Part shown: positions 22,453 through 31,323 of the stretch, in pieces
How positions within the stretch are numbered: the first letter of the stretch is position 1
How the letters are laid out: each line of letters opens with the position of its first letter
Assembly (NCBI RefSeq): GCF_009765215.1
Contig: NZ_VLNV01000001.1
Coordinates: 682,001 to 746,000 of the forward strand
Direction: 5' to 3'
Source: Lysobacter prati
GTDB taxonomy: Bacteria > Pseudomonadota > Gammaproteobacteria > Xanthomonadales > Xanthomonadaceae
DNA: 64,000 nucleotides
Program-made: the position numbers and the translations under genes
The notes under the pieces: generated by a model
The model's input: the letters and a program-made list of their open reading frames with translations, nothing else
Told to the model about the DNA's origin: nothing
Database searches by the model: none

Positions 22453-22478
22453 CAGTCGACCGGGCAACCGGTCGACTG
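22453..22478. other. Perfect 11-bp stem-loop with GCAA tetraloop
   Basis: CAGTCGACCGG, GCAA, CCGGTCGACTG forms a perfect hairpin 55 bases after the ohr stop. There is no following T-run, so it is not a classical terminator; it may stabilise the ohr mRNA 3' end or act in a factor-assisted terminator. The rest of the 279-base gap to the next gene shows nothing else. Confidence 0.6.
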
Positions 22479-22677
22479 CCTGCTCGCGCGCTCGCGTCCT
22501 GCTCCAGGCAGTGATCGCGCGCCCGGCGCACCGAATGCAGGCCAACCCGCCTCTTTGTAAGCAATCGTAGGTTTTTCGCGTGCCGCGCAGCTTGCATACA
22601 AATCGGCTCCGCGCCGACACCCACGGGATACACCCCGGCGTTGCAATGGCATCCCAACCTCTCCCGACGGTCCCGAC

Positions 22678-23472
22678 ATGTTCCGCAATGCTCTAGCCCT
22701 CGCGCTGCTTTCCGCCGCTTCCCTGTCGCCGGAACTCGCCCACGCCAGTCACGCCACTGCCCAGCCCGCCCCTACCGTAGTGCTCGTCCACGGTGCGTTC
22801 GCCGATGCCTCCAGCTGGAGCAAGGTCGTGCCGGTGCTCGAGTCCTGGGGCACGACGGTCGTCACCGTGCAATTGCCGCTTACTTCGCTGGCCGATGACG
22901 CCGAAGCGACGCGTCGCGCCATTGCCGCCGCGCCCGGCAAGGTCGTCCTCGTCGGCCATTCCTGGGGCGGCACGGTCATCACCGAGGCCGGCGTCGACGA
23001 CAAGGTCAGCAGCCTGGTCTACGTTGCCGCGTTCGCGCCCGATGTCGGCGAAGCGACCGGCCAGCAGGGCAAGCCCTACCCCGTTCCGCCGGGCCTGGCC
23101 GGCCTGCAGGAGCGCAATGGCCTGTTGTGGCTGTCGCAGGACGGGGCGCACATGGATTTCGCCCAGGACCTGAGCGTAACCGGTGCACGGCGCGTGTTCG
23201 ACACGCAGTTGCCGATCCGCGCCAGTGCCTTCGCCGAACCGGTGCAGCACGCGGCCTGGAAAACCAAGCCGAGTTGGTACGTAGTCACGCGCCAGGACCG
23301 GATGATCGCGCCGCAACTGCAGACCGCGACCGCCCGGCGCATCGATGCGCAGATCGTGTCACTGGCGACCAGTCACGTGCCGATGCTGTCGCGTCCGAAC
23401 GACGTGGCCTACACGATCCTGGAGGCGGCTGGCGTCAAGCAGAAAGACGCCGAGCCGCACGAGGGGGGCTGA
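22678..23472 (+). CDS. Secreted alpha/beta hydrolase
   Basis: A 264-residue hydrolase with a signal peptide (cleavage near AHA-SHA). The oxyanion segment is VVLVHGAFADASSW, the nucleophile is in VGHSWGGT, and the catalytic histidine is probably in TSHVPMLSRP. It would act in the periplasm or outside the cell on an ester or similar bond; the substrate is unknown. It closely resembles the hydrolases at 56598-57374 and 58630-59415. The gene lies three bases before the CcdA-like gene, so the two are probably cotranscribed. Confidence 0.85.
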   Translation: MFRNALALALLSAASLSPELAHASHATAQPAPTVVLVHGAFADASSWSKVVPVLESWGTTVVTVQLPLTSLADDAEATRRAIAAAPGKVVLVGHSWGGTVITEAGVDDKVSSLVYVAAFAPDVGEATGQQGKPYPVPPGLAGLQERNGLLWLSQDGAHMDFAQDLSVTGARRVFDTQLPIRASAFAEPVQHAAWKTKPSWYVVTRQDRMIAPQLQTATARRIDAQIVSLATSHVPMLSRPNDVAYTILEAAGVKQKDAEPHEGG

Positions 23473-23475
23473 GCC

Positions 23476-24204
23476 ATGACCGGGCCCGCCATCGCGCCGG
23501 TGGTCGAATTTGCGCTCGCCGGTGCAGCCGGCATCGCCACCATCCTTTCGCCCTGCATCCTGCCGGTGCTGCCGATCGTGCTGGCCACCAGCAGTGGCCG
23601 CAGCCGGTTCGAGCCGGCGCTGATCATCGCCGGGTTCGTGAGCATGTTCGCGGCCAGCGGAATCCTGATCGGGGCGTTGTCTTCGTCCTCCGGTGAGTTG
23701 CAGCAGGCGATCCGCACCGGCTCGATCTGGCTGCTGCTCGCCGCCGGCCTGGCCTGCCTGTGGCCGGCCCCGTTCAACTGGCTGGTCGCACGCGTGCAGC
23801 AGTGGCGTTCGACGCGAACCGGTGCTTCACCGCCGCGTCCGCAACGCAGCGGCGGTGTTGCCGCGCTCCTCGTGGGAGCCTCGCTCGGCCTGGCCTGGAC
23901 GCCGTGCGCCGGGCCGATCCTGGCCTCGGTGCTGTCGCTGGCGGCCAGCTCGCAGGCGCCGGGCAAGGCTACTTCGCTGCTCGCCGTGTACGCCGTCGGC
24001 GCCGGTCTGCCGATGCTCGCCATCGCCTATGGCGGGCAGTGGATTACCTCGCGTCTTTCCTTCCTCAACCGTCGTGCCGAGCTGTTCCGTCGCGTGTTCG
24101 GTGCCATCGCCATTGCCGTCGCGGTGCTCCAGCTCTTCCAGTACGACGTCCTGTTCTCCGCCTGGGCCACGCAGTGGCTCCCCAACGTCTCAACGGGTCT
24201 ATAA
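23476..24204 (+). CDS. CcdA/DsbD-type membrane thiol-disulfide transporter
   Basis: A 242-residue polytopic membrane protein of the cytochrome c biogenesis transmembrane family. The two redox cysteines sit in SPCILPVLP (about residue 27) and WTPCAGPIL (about residue 150), in matching positions of two inverted three-helix halves. It carries electrons from cytoplasmic thioredoxin to periplasmic thiol proteins. The adjacent thioredoxin-like lipoprotein is its natural partner, so the pair resembles a split DipZ. A G-rich Shine-Dalgarno precedes the ATG. Confidence 0.88.
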   Translation: MTGPAIAPVVEFALAGAAGIATILSPCILPVLPIVLATSSGRSRFEPALIIAGFVSMFAASGILIGALSSSSGELQQAIRTGSIWLLLAAGLACLWPAPFNWLVARVQQWRSTRTGASPPRPQRSGGVAALLVGASLGLAWTPCAGPILASVLSLAASSQAPGKATSLLAVYAVGAGLPMLAIAYGGQWITSRLSFLNRRAELFRRVFGAIAIAVAVLQLFQYDVLFSAWATQWLPNVSTGL

Positions 24205-24206
24205 CC

Positions 24207-24755
24207 ATGAACATGATCAAGCCGATCCTCACCGCCCTTTGCATGAGCGTGCTCGCCGTCGCCTGCACGCCGGGGGCCAGCGCCGCCGATCCCGTGCCGG
24301 GCACCAGCATCTCACCGGCGCCGCTGGCTCCCGAGTTCCAGGGCATCAACCACTGGATCAACAGCGCCCCGCTGACCATGTCGCAGTTGCGCGGCAAGGT
24401 GGTCCTGGTCGACTTCTGGACCTACTCGTGCATCAACTGCGTGCATGTCCTTCCTCATGTGAAAGAGCTGCACCAGCGCTACAAGGACCAGGGTCTGGTC
24501 GTCGTCGGAGTGCATACGCCCGAGTACGGGTTCGAGAAGATCCGCGGCAATGTCGAGGACGCCGTGAAGCGTTTCGGCATCGAGTACCCGGTGGCGCAGG
24601 ACAACGGCTACGAAACCTGGGAAGCGTATAACAACCGCTATTGGCCGGCGCTGTACCTGATCGATCGGGAAGGACACGTGGTGTACCACCACTTTGGTGA
24701 AGGCAACTACGCCGAAACCGACGCCAAGGTACGAAGCCTCCTGCAGGCAAAATAA
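24207..24755 (+). CDS. TlpA/DipZ-type thioredoxin-like lipoprotein
   Basis: A 182-residue periplasmic thioredoxin-fold protein. A lipobox-like LAVAC at residue 20 suggests membrane anchoring. The active site is WTYSCINC (Cys75, Cys78), the form seen in the C-terminal domain of DipZ proteins, followed by PHVKELHQRYKDQGLVVVGV and the cis-proline WPALYLI. It would be kept reduced by the CcdA-like protein encoded two bases upstream and reduce periplasmic disulfides or peroxides. Confidence 0.9.
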   Translation: MNMIKPILTALCMSVLAVACTPGASAADPVPGTSISPAPLAPEFQGINHWINSAPLTMSQLRGKVVLVDFWTYSCINCVHVLPHVKELHQRYKDQGLVVVGVHTPEYGFEKIRGNVEDAVKRFGIEYPVAQDNGYETWEAYNNRYWPALYLIDREGHVVYHHFGEGNYAETDAKVRSLLQAK

Positions 24756-24844
24756 GCAGATCGCAACGGTGCCGCGCCATCGCGGCCGGCACCCGCGCGC
24801 CCTGAGTCGAACGTCCCGATCAAACCCAGGCAAGGACCTCCTTC

Positions 24845-25585
24845 ATGGAACACGTTGACCACATCCTGGTCGTCGATGACGACCACGACATCCGTGAGAT
24901 GGTCGCCGACTACCTGCGCAAGAACGGGTTCCGTACTTCGCTGGCGGCCGATGGCCGCGAGATGCGCGCCCTTCTCGACACCAATGCCGTCGACCTGATC
25001 GTGCTGGACGTGATGATGCCCGGCGACGATGGCCTGGTGCTGAGCCGCAACCTGCGCGCCAGCAAGCACAAGGCCATCCCCGTGATCATGCTGACCGCGC
25101 GCGACGACGCCACCGACCGCATCATCGGCCTGGAGATGGGCGCCGACGACTACATCACCAAGCCGTTCTCGCCGCGCGAATTACTGGCCCGCATCAATGC
25201 GGTCATCCGTCGCACGCGGATGCTGCCGCCCAACCTCCAGGTCACCGAGGCCAGCCGCCTGCTCGAGTTCGGGCAATGGCGGCTCGATACCACCGCGCGT
25301 CATCTGCTCGACCCGCAAGGCACCGCCGTCGCCCTCAGTGGCGCCGAGTTCCGGCTGCTGCGCGTGTTCCTCGACCATCCGCAACGCGTACTCAGCCGCG
25401 ACCAGCTGCTGAGCCTGACCCAGGGCCGCGAGGCCGAGCTGTTCGACCGCTCGATCGACCTGTTGGTCAGCCGTCTGCGCCAGCGCCTGAAGGACGATCC
25501 GCGCGAGCCCGCCTACATCAAGACGGTGCGCAGCGAAGGGTATGTGTTCAGCCTGCCGGTGACGCTGCTGGACGAAGGTGCATGA
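24845..25585 (+). CDS. OmpR-type response regulator
   Basis: A 246-residue regulator with acidic pocket DDD at residues 11-13, phosphoacceptor Asp55 in IVLDVMMPGDDG, conserved Thr in MLTARDD and Lys in ITKPF. A winged helix follows (ALSGAEFRLLRVFLDHPQ, DLLVSRLRQRLK, TVRSEGYVF). Its stop overlaps the start of the downstream kinase as ATGA, so this is a coupled two-component pair. The OmpR/RstA-like arrangement fits envelope sensing; targets may include the nearby outer-membrane protein gene. Confidence 0.93.
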   Translation: MEHVDHILVVDDDHDIREMVADYLRKNGFRTSLAADGREMRALLDTNAVDLIVLDVMMPGDDGLVLSRNLRASKHKAIPVIMLTARDDATDRIIGLEMGADDYITKPFSPRELLARINAVIRRTRMLPPNLQVTEASRLLEFGQWRLDTTARHLLDPQGTAVALSGAEFRLLRVFLDHPQRVLSRDQLLSLTQGREAELFDRSIDLLVSRLRQRLKDDPREPAYIKTVRSEGYVFSLPVTLLDEGA

Positions 25586-26907
25586 GCAACCCGCGACCTT
25601 CGCTGCTGTCGCGCCTGCTGCCGCGGACGATGGCATCGCGGCTGTACCTGATCCTGTTCACGGGCTTGCTGGTGGCGCATGGCCTGTCGTTCGGCATGCT
25701 TTTCCTGGAGCGCTACGAGTCCGCGACGTCGATGATGATGGGCAACCTCGAGAAGGACGTGTCGACATCGATTGCGATGCTCGACCGGCTTCCGGCGGCA
25801 GAGCGGCCGGCCTGGGTTCCGAAGTTCGAACGCAGGACGTACCGCTACATCCTCGGCCCCGGCGAGCCCGGCGGCGAGCTGAAGACCCAGCGCGCACGGG
25901 ACATCACGAGCCTGATCGGCGGCGTGCTCGGCCCGCGCTATCCCGTGCGCGGCAATACGACGTCGATGAGGCCCGAGCGCGTCCAGGTCCACCTGCAACT
26001 GAGCGACGGCGCCCCCGTGACCATCGAACTCACGCCTTCGGTGATGCCGATCGCACAGTGGCTGCCGTACGTGCTCGCCGCGCAGTTGATCCTGTTGCTG
26101 GCCTGCGCCTGGCTGGCGGTGCGCCAGATCACCCGTCCGCTGGCGCAACTGGCCGATGCCGCCGATTCGTTGAGCCCGACCGGTGGCAGCCCGCACCTGC
26201 CCGAGGGCGGCCCGGCGGAGGTGGCCAAGGCCGTAACGGCATTCAACGCCATGCAGGACCGGATCGCGCTGCATCTCAAGGAACGCCTGCAGATCCTCGC
26301 GGCGATTTCCCACGACCTGCAAACCCCCATCACGCGCATGAAGCTGCGCCTGGAAACCATGGACGAATCGCCGGCCAGCCCCAAACTGCTGGCCGACCTC
26401 GACGAGATGCAGCATCTGGTCCGCGACGGCGTTGCCTATGCCCGCAGTGCGCATGGCGGCATCGAGCCGGCCATCAAGGTCGACCTGGATGCATTTCTCG
26501 ACAGCCTGGTCTGGGACTACCAGGACACCGGCAACCCGGTCAGCCTGATCAAGCATGCCGGAGTGCCGGTGACCACCCGACCGCGTGCGTTGCGACGCGT
26601 GGTTGGCAACCTGATCGACAACGCCGTGAAGTATGCCGGTGCCGCGGAAGTTGCCGCAACGGTCGAAGCCGACGGCGCGGTGTCGATCACCGTGAAGGAC
26701 CGCGGGCCCGGCATCGCCGAGGTGGAAATGGCTTCGGTGCTGGAGCCGTTCTACCGCGTGGAAGCCTCGCGCAATCGAGACACCGGCGGCGCCGGCCTCG
26801 GCCTGGCCATCGCCCAGCAGCTGGCCATCGCCATTGGTGCCAGGCTTCACTTGAGCGGGCGCGAAGGCGGCGGACTCGTCGCCACGATCACCTTGCCGCC
26901 TGGGTGA
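25582..26907 (+). CDS. Membrane sensor histidine kinase (EnvZ-like)
   Basis: A 441-residue kinase. Two membrane helices (about residues 20-45 and 155-180) flank a periplasmic domain of roughly 110 residues; a HAMP linker (RQITRPLAQLADAADSL), HisKA with AISHDLQTPITRM and HATPase with NLIDNAVKYAG, KDRGPGI and GGAGLGLAI follow. The H-box SHDLQTPITR is of EnvZ/RstB type. It is the cognate kinase of the regulator encoded just upstream. The periplasmic signal is unknown. Confidence 0.93.
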   Translation: MSNPRPSLLSRLLPRTMASRLYLILFTGLLVAHGLSFGMLFLERYESATSMMMGNLEKDVSTSIAMLDRLPAAERPAWVPKFERRTYRYILGPGEPGGELKTQRARDITSLIGGVLGPRYPVRGNTTSMRPERVQVHLQLSDGAPVTIELTPSVMPIAQWLPYVLAAQLILLLACAWLAVRQITRPLAQLADAADSLSPTGGSPHLPEGGPAEVAKAVTAFNAMQDRIALHLKERLQILAAISHDLQTPITRMKLRLETMDESPASPKLLADLDEMQHLVRDGVAYARSAHGGIEPAIKVDLDAFLDSLVWDYQDTGNPVSLIKHAGVPVTTRPRALRRVVGNLIDNAVKYAGAAEVAATVEADGAVSITVKDRGPGIAEVEMASVLEPFYRVEASRNRDTGGAGLGLAIAQQLAIAIGARLHLSGREGGGLVATITLPPG

Positions 26908-27018
26908 AGTCGCGACCGCACTGCGCATTCATTGCCGCTGAAAGCACGCGCCTTCACCCGTAATGAATGCCTCCGGGCTCACCGTTCAAGAGTTCTGCGG
27001 CAGCAGGAAGGAGCGGAA

Positions 27019-27762
27019 ATGAGGCTGACCAGCATCACGTCCACGGCCGCGGTTGCGGCCTGCCTTGCCGCCGTTCCCCTGCCCTCGTACGCGCAGCAGA
27101 ATGGGGAATGGAAGTGGATGATCGCGCCCTACCTGTGGGCGGCCAGCGTCAGCACGGACCTGACCACGCCGTTTCCGGTGAGCGAGGGCGGATCCAGGTT
27201 TCCCGACCTGATCGACGACATCGACGGCGCGTTCCAGGCGCATGTGGAAGGCCAGAACGACAAGTTCGGCCTGTTCGCCGACTTCACCTACATCGGCCTT
27301 GGCGACAACAAGGACTTCGAGCGTCTCAACACCGACTCGCAACTCGATGCCTACCTGTTCGAGGCCGCAGCGGTATGGAGCCCCGGTGAAGACCGGCTCA
27401 AGGGCATCGAACTGTTTGCCGGGCTGCGCTACATCGACGTCGATCTGAGCGTCAACTTCGATCCGCACGATCCGCGCTTTGGCTCGCTCGAACTCAACCC
27501 CAACGATTCCTACAGCGACCTGATGCTGGGTGCCCGCTATACCTGGGCCTTCGCCGAGCGCTGGCGCCTGACACTGCGCGGCGATGGCTCGTTCGGCGAT
27601 ACCGATGGCACCTGGAATGCCAGCATCGTCGGGCAGTACCAGGTGAGCTACGGCCAGTGGCTGTTCGGGTACCGCCACCTGTCGGTCGAGGTTGAGGACC
27701 AGCGCCGCAAGATCGACCTCACCATGAGCGGTCCGATGGTTGGCTTCGGCTTCGTGTTCTGA
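27019..27762 (+). CDS. Outer-membrane beta-barrel protein
   Basis: A 247-residue exported protein: signal peptide ending PSYAQQ, then strands of alternating aromatic and polar residues (WMIAPYLWAASV, FADFTYIGLGD, GLRYIDVDLSV, WLFGYRHLSVE) and a terminal phenylalanine. It resembles small porin/OmpW-like proteins found near two-component systems. AAGGAGCGG precedes the ATG. It lies 111 bases after the sensor kinase gene and may be its target or share its transcript. Confidence 0.75.
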   Translation: MRLTSITSTAAVAACLAAVPLPSYAQQNGEWKWMIAPYLWAASVSTDLTTPFPVSEGGSRFPDLIDDIDGAFQAHVEGQNDKFGLFADFTYIGLGDNKDFERLNTDSQLDAYLFEAAAVWSPGEDRLKGIELFAGLRYIDVDLSVNFDPHDPRFGSLELNPNDSYSDLMLGARYTWAFAERWRLTLRGDGSFGDTDGTWNASIVGQYQVSYGQWLFGYRHLSVEVEDQRRKIDLTMSGPMVGFGFVF

Positions 27763-27777
27763 CGTTGCAACCGGTCG

Positions 27778-27810
27778 CGGCCAGGACGAGCCTTCGCGTC
27801 GCCCTGGCCG
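27778..27810. terminator. Hairpin between convergent genes, possible bidirectional terminator
   Basis: CGGCCAGG (27778-27785) pairs with CCTGGCCG (27803-27810). It fills the 60-base gap between the barrel gene and the halogenase gene. No T-run follows on either strand, so intrinsic termination is uncertain. Confidence 0.4.
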
Positions 27811-27822
27811 GGTGGCGGATCG

Positions 27823-29340
27823 TCAGGCAGGCAATCTCGGCCGTGCCGCCCACACTTCCGGCCCGGCCTTGCAGTAGCGGTCGATGAACTCCTGTTGCGA
27901 TGGCATGCGCGCGACCGCCTCGTCGATGGGCTTGCGGATGGCGGGCAACAGCCGGCGCATGTCGTCGTCGGACAGTCCGCTCGACAACGGATGATGCTGT
28001 TCGGGCACGAGGCCCTGCCCGAGCATCACGTGGGTCCACGAATCCACCCGGAACAACTCGTTCGCACCCTGCCAGGCATGCGCACGCTCGCGCCATGCGC
28101 GCAGGCGGATCTTCAGCGAGTCAGGAACCTCCATCTCGCGGCACTGCTTCCACATCACCTCATCGCGCTGGTTGGCGTGGTAGTGCAGGATGATGAAGTC
28201 GCGCACGTGTTCCATCTCTGCGCGGCCGGTGGCGTTGTACACGTCGACCAGCGACTGCGGAATGCCTTCAAGCGGGAACGACTCGATCAGCCGCACGATC
28301 GACGTCATCGACAGGTGCAGGCTGGTCGACTCGAGCGGCTCGATGAAGCCGCTGGCCAGGCCGAGCGATACCACGTTCTTGTTCCATGCCTTCAGTCGCC
28401 GACCCGTGCGGAACTGCACCGGCCAGGGCTCGCGGATCACGGGGGCTGCCGCGTCGCGCAGCAGCTTGTCGCGGGCCTCGTCGTCGGACATGTGGCGACT
28501 GGAATACACCAGCCCGCAACCGACCCGGTGCTGCAACGCGATATGCCAGCGCCAGCCGGCCTCGTGCGCGATCGCCCGTGTATACGGCACCGGCGGACCG
28601 GCCGATTCGGTCTGCAGTGCGACTGCGCGGTCGCAGGGCAACCAGTTGTTCCAGTCCTCGTAGCCGGTCTTGAGGGTCTGCTCGATCAGCAGGCCGCGGA
28701 AGCCGGTGCAGTCGATGAACAGGTCGCCTTCAATCACCTGCCCGTCTTCCAGCACCAGCGACTCGACGTAGCCCGATTCACCGTTCTGCCTGACTTCGCG
28801 GATCTTGCCTTCCACCCGCCTGAGCCCGTAACTCTCGGCCTTGCCTCGCAGGAAGCGCGCGTACAGCCCGGCATCGAGGTGGTAGGAATAGTTGACCTGC
28901 GGCGACTCCAGCAGGGCAAACTTGTCGCCACGGGACGCCACCGTCTCCAGGCAGTAGTCGCCCAGCTCCGACTGCATGCCGCGGCGCTGGCTGTCGAGCC
29001 AGAAGTGATGGAAGCCGCAGACCAGCGTGCCCTGTCCGGTGATGCCGAACGGATGGATGTAACGCTCGCCGTGGCGGCGCCAGTTCTCGAACGAAATCGA
29101 AAGCTTGAACGTGCCCGCGACCGAGCGCAGGAACTCCTGCTCGTCGATCTGCAGGAAACGGTGGAAGTTTCGGATCGGCGGCACGGTCGATTCACCGACG
29201 CCGACCGTGCCGATCTGCTCGGATTCGATCAGGACCACGTCCAGCAGCTCGCGGAACTGGTGCGTCAGTGCGGTCGCGGCGAGCCAGCCTGCGGTACCGC
29301 CGCCAGCGATCACCACCTTTCGAATCCTGCCCTTCTCCAT
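27823..29340 (-). CDS. Flavin-dependent (tryptophan-type) halogenase
   Basis: A 505-residue FADH2-dependent halogenase. The FAD motif AGGGTAGW is at 12-19, the lysine expected to form the chloramine/bromamine is Lys79 in GTFKLSISF, and the conserved glutamate/serine is in FIEPLEST (Glu337-Ser338). The family motif WxWxIP reads WRWHIA at 263-268, so its proline is replaced. It is closest in context to the bacterial halogenases next to TonB receptors (BrvH-like), some of which brominate indoles in vitro; the natural substrate is unknown. It is third in a set with SapC and cupin genes and needs a flavin reductase supplied elsewhere. Confidence 0.88.
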   Translation of the reverse strand: MEKGRIRKVVIAGGGTAGWLAATALTHQFRELLDVVLIESEQIGTVGVGESTVPPIRNFHRFLQIDEQEFLRSVAGTFKLSISFENWRRHGERYIHPFGITGQGTLVCGFHHFWLDSQRRGMQSELGDYCLETVASRGDKFALLESPQVNYSYHLDAGLYARFLRGKAESYGLRRVEGKIREVRQNGESGYVESLVLEDGQVIEGDLFIDCTGFRGLLIEQTLKTGYEDWNNWLPCDRAVALQTESAGPPVPYTRAIAHEAGWRWHIALQHRVGCGLVYSSRHMSDDEARDKLLRDAAAPVIREPWPVQFRTGRRLKAWNKNVVSLGLASGFIEPLESTSLHLSMTSIVRLIESFPLEGIPQSLVDVYNATGRAEMEHVRDFIILHYHANQRDEVMWKQCREMEVPDSLKIRLRAWRERAHAWQGANELFRVDSWTHVMLGQGLVPEQHHPLSSGLSDDDMRRLLPAIRKPIDEAVARMPSQQEFIDRYCKAGPEVWAARPRLPA

Positions 29341-29383
29341 CCTGCTTGCTCCCCTGCGTGCTATTGGATGCCGGCGTGCCGGC

Positions 29384-30415
29384 TCAACGATTGAGTTTTG
29401 CGATCAGCATGGCGCGAAGCTGCCGCGCCAACGTTTCATCGACGCTGCCAAGCACCTGGCGCGCCTTTGCGGGCAGATGTTCGCCAGCGCGGTCTGCCGG
29501 ACCGAACACGTAATAGTCGAAGATCTCGCGCCATGCGTCCTTCTCACGCTGGGGCCGGTCGCGAATGGTCCACAGCGCGTGATACAGCGCGTGCATCGGC
29601 GTTGGAACATGGGCAGGAACGCTGCTCCACCAGTAGTTCACCAGCACGTTGAACGGCTCCAGCCCCTGCACGTGATGCCACCACAGGCTTGGAATGAAGA
29701 CCGCATCGCCGGCCTCGAGTACCGCGCTTTGCCCGGCCGCGAGCGCGTCGCGAAAACGCGGATAGCGCTGGAAATCCGGTGACGCGAAGTCGACGACGCT
29801 GACCGCCTGGCCACCGGGAGTGGGTTCCAGCGGGCCCGGATAGAGATTGTCGATCTGCCCGGGCGGGAACAGGGTGAAGCGACGACGGCCGACCGCACAG
29901 CAGGCGATGTTGTTGAGGGCGTCGTAATGGCACGAGGCGGTGACACGATTGCCGATCCAGATGCTCGGCGGCGCCTCGATGCCCTGGACCGCCAGCTCCA
30001 GGTCGTTGGCGGCACGCATGCCGGGCAGTCGACTGTCGACCAGCAACGAGGCGACGTAGTACGTCGGCGGTTGTGCATCGTCGGCGTGGGCGGCGATCTC
30101 GTCGAGCACCTGCGCCAGGTCGCTGCGCCGCACTTCGCAGTTCAAGTCGGTGAAGTCGGCGTTGTAGAACGGCCGTCCCGCCACTTCGGGCCCACCCCAG
30201 GAGTAGGTCACCGGCTGGCCGTTGTAGAACCCGCGCAGATAGGTCATTGCTTCGTGCATCGAGCGCGACGCTGCCTGCACCAGTCCCCAGTCGCGGGCCA
30301 GGCCGCGAAGCACGGCCGGTTGGCCTGAAGCGAGCAGTTCCTCGACCGGGGGCAAGCCGGACCCTGCGCAGTCGATGACGCGGATCGGAGCGGCCACGTC
30401 GATGGCCGCGCCCAT
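29384..30415 (-). CDS. Cupin-like (JmjC/cupin_8) domain protein
   Basis: A 343-residue protein with a JmjC-type cupin fold. Candidate iron ligands are HYD (about residue 190) and the later histidine pair in WWHHVQ. Members are 2-oxoglutarate/Fe(II) hydroxylases acting on proteins or small molecules. The ATG at 30415 overlaps the sapC stop as TGATG; a GTG one codon earlier is possible. It lies between sapC and the halogenase, 43 bases before the latter. The product may modify the same substrate or the SapC/receptor proteins; that is inference. Confidence 0.82.
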   Translation of the reverse strand: MGAAIDVAAPIRVIDCAGSGLPPVEELLASGQPAVLRGLARDWGLVQAASRSMHEAMTYLRGFYNGQPVTYSWGGPEVAGRPFYNADFTDLNCEVRRSDLAQVLDEIAAHADDAQPPTYYVASLLVDSRLPGMRAANDLELAVQGIEAPPSIWIGNRVTASCHYDALNNIACCAVGRRRFTLFPPGQIDNLYPGPLEPTPGGQAVSVVDFASPDFQRYPRFRDALAAGQSAVLEAGDAVFIPSLWWHHVQGLEPFNVLVNYWWSSVPAHVPTPMHALYHALWTIRDRPQREKDAWREIFDYYVFGPADRAGEHLPAKARQVLGSVDETLARQLRAMLIAKLNR

Positions 30416-31158
30416 CACCGGGCCTCCGCCGCCAGGCGCAGGCGACGCTGCTTCTCGGCCATCAGCCGGCGCAGGTTGTGCATCGACGACTGCACCAGGT
30501 ACGCCCCTTCCAGGTAACCCGAGACGTGCAACTGGTGCAGCGACCGGGCGTCCAGCGCCGCCAGGCGCTCGCGATCGATGCCGTGCAGTCCGGCCAGGCT
30601 GACGCGGTGCTCCTCGTCCAGTTGCAGGTTGAGCTTCACCGGCTGGATCAGCCCCAGCGCATCGAATGCGGAAAACATCGCCTTGCCCGAATCGACGCCG
30701 TCGCGGATACCGCGCAGCACGGTGGACACATGTTCGAGGTAGGGACTGTTGCCGCCATGCGCCAGGAAAACCGGCTCACCCTCGGCCTGGCTAATGCGGG
30801 GATGCTGCATGTCGACGTGAATGACCGCCTCGTGGCGCAGTTCACCATCGATGCGCTGCTCCTGGAAGCCGATCAGGAACGGTCCCTTGGCGACGACGCC
30901 CGGCAGGTAGGCTGCATTCCAGCGGCCTTCGTGCAGGAACAGGTTCTCGTTGCGTTCGAAACCCAGCAGCGCGACCGTCTGCCATGCGTCCCCATCCGGA
31001 TCCTTGCGGAAGAAGATCGGGTACTCGCGCTGGAGCTCGGCGAACTCTGTCGGGAAGGCTGCCACCACGCCAATCTCGTCGCCAAACTCGCGACCGAAAC
31101 GGGTGACGACCCGCAGGTCCTTGTGCTTGATGTTGTTGAGCAGTTCGTATTGGGGCAT
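30415..31158 (-). CDS. SapC family protein
   Basis: A 247-residue soluble protein of the SapC family (named after a Campylobacter S-layer locus). Visible family patterns are the N-terminal LLNNIKHKDLRV, then YPIFFRKDPD, LLGFERNENLFL and the tail VSGYLEGAYL with a basic end. The biochemical function is not known; the family repeatedly occurs with TonB receptors and tryptophan-type halogenases in Xanthomonadales, Caulobacterales and Alteromonadales. It heads the sapC-cupin-halogenase unit, downstream of the receptor terminator, so it must have its own promoter or depend on readthrough. Confidence 0.85.
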   Translation of the reverse strand: MPQYELLNNIKHKDLRVVTRFGREFGDEIGVVAAFPTEFAELQREYPIFFRKDPDGDAWQTVALLGFERNENLFLHEGRWNAAYLPGVVAKGPFLIGFQEQRIDGELRHEAVIHVDMQHPRISQAEGEPVFLAHGGNSPYLEHVSTVLRGIRDGVDSGKAMFSAFDALGLIQPVKLNLQLDEEHRVSLAGLHGIDRERLAALDARSLHQLHVSGYLEGAYLVQSSMHNLRRLMAEKQRRLRLAAEAR

Positions 31159-31257
31159 GGGCCGGAACGAGGACGGTTTCGCATGATGTTATGCGCTTGC
31201 CGGGCGAAGAAGGAAAGCCCCCCGGACGCCCGTGGATCGCATTGCGGTTGAAGCACC

Positions 31258-31299
31258 AAAAAAACGGGCAGGACAGCTGCTCTCGCAGCGGCCCTGCCC
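31258..31299 (-). terminator. Intrinsic terminator after TonB receptor gene
   Basis: On the minus strand a stem with arms GGGCAGG/CCTGCCC (31266-31272 and 31293-31299) and an inner GCTGC/GCAGC pairing is followed directly by seven T residues (31258-31264 on the plus strand are A). It separates the receptor from sapC. Confidence 0.85.
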
Positions 31300-31323
31300 T
31301 GGTTCAATACCCTGGGAGGGTCA

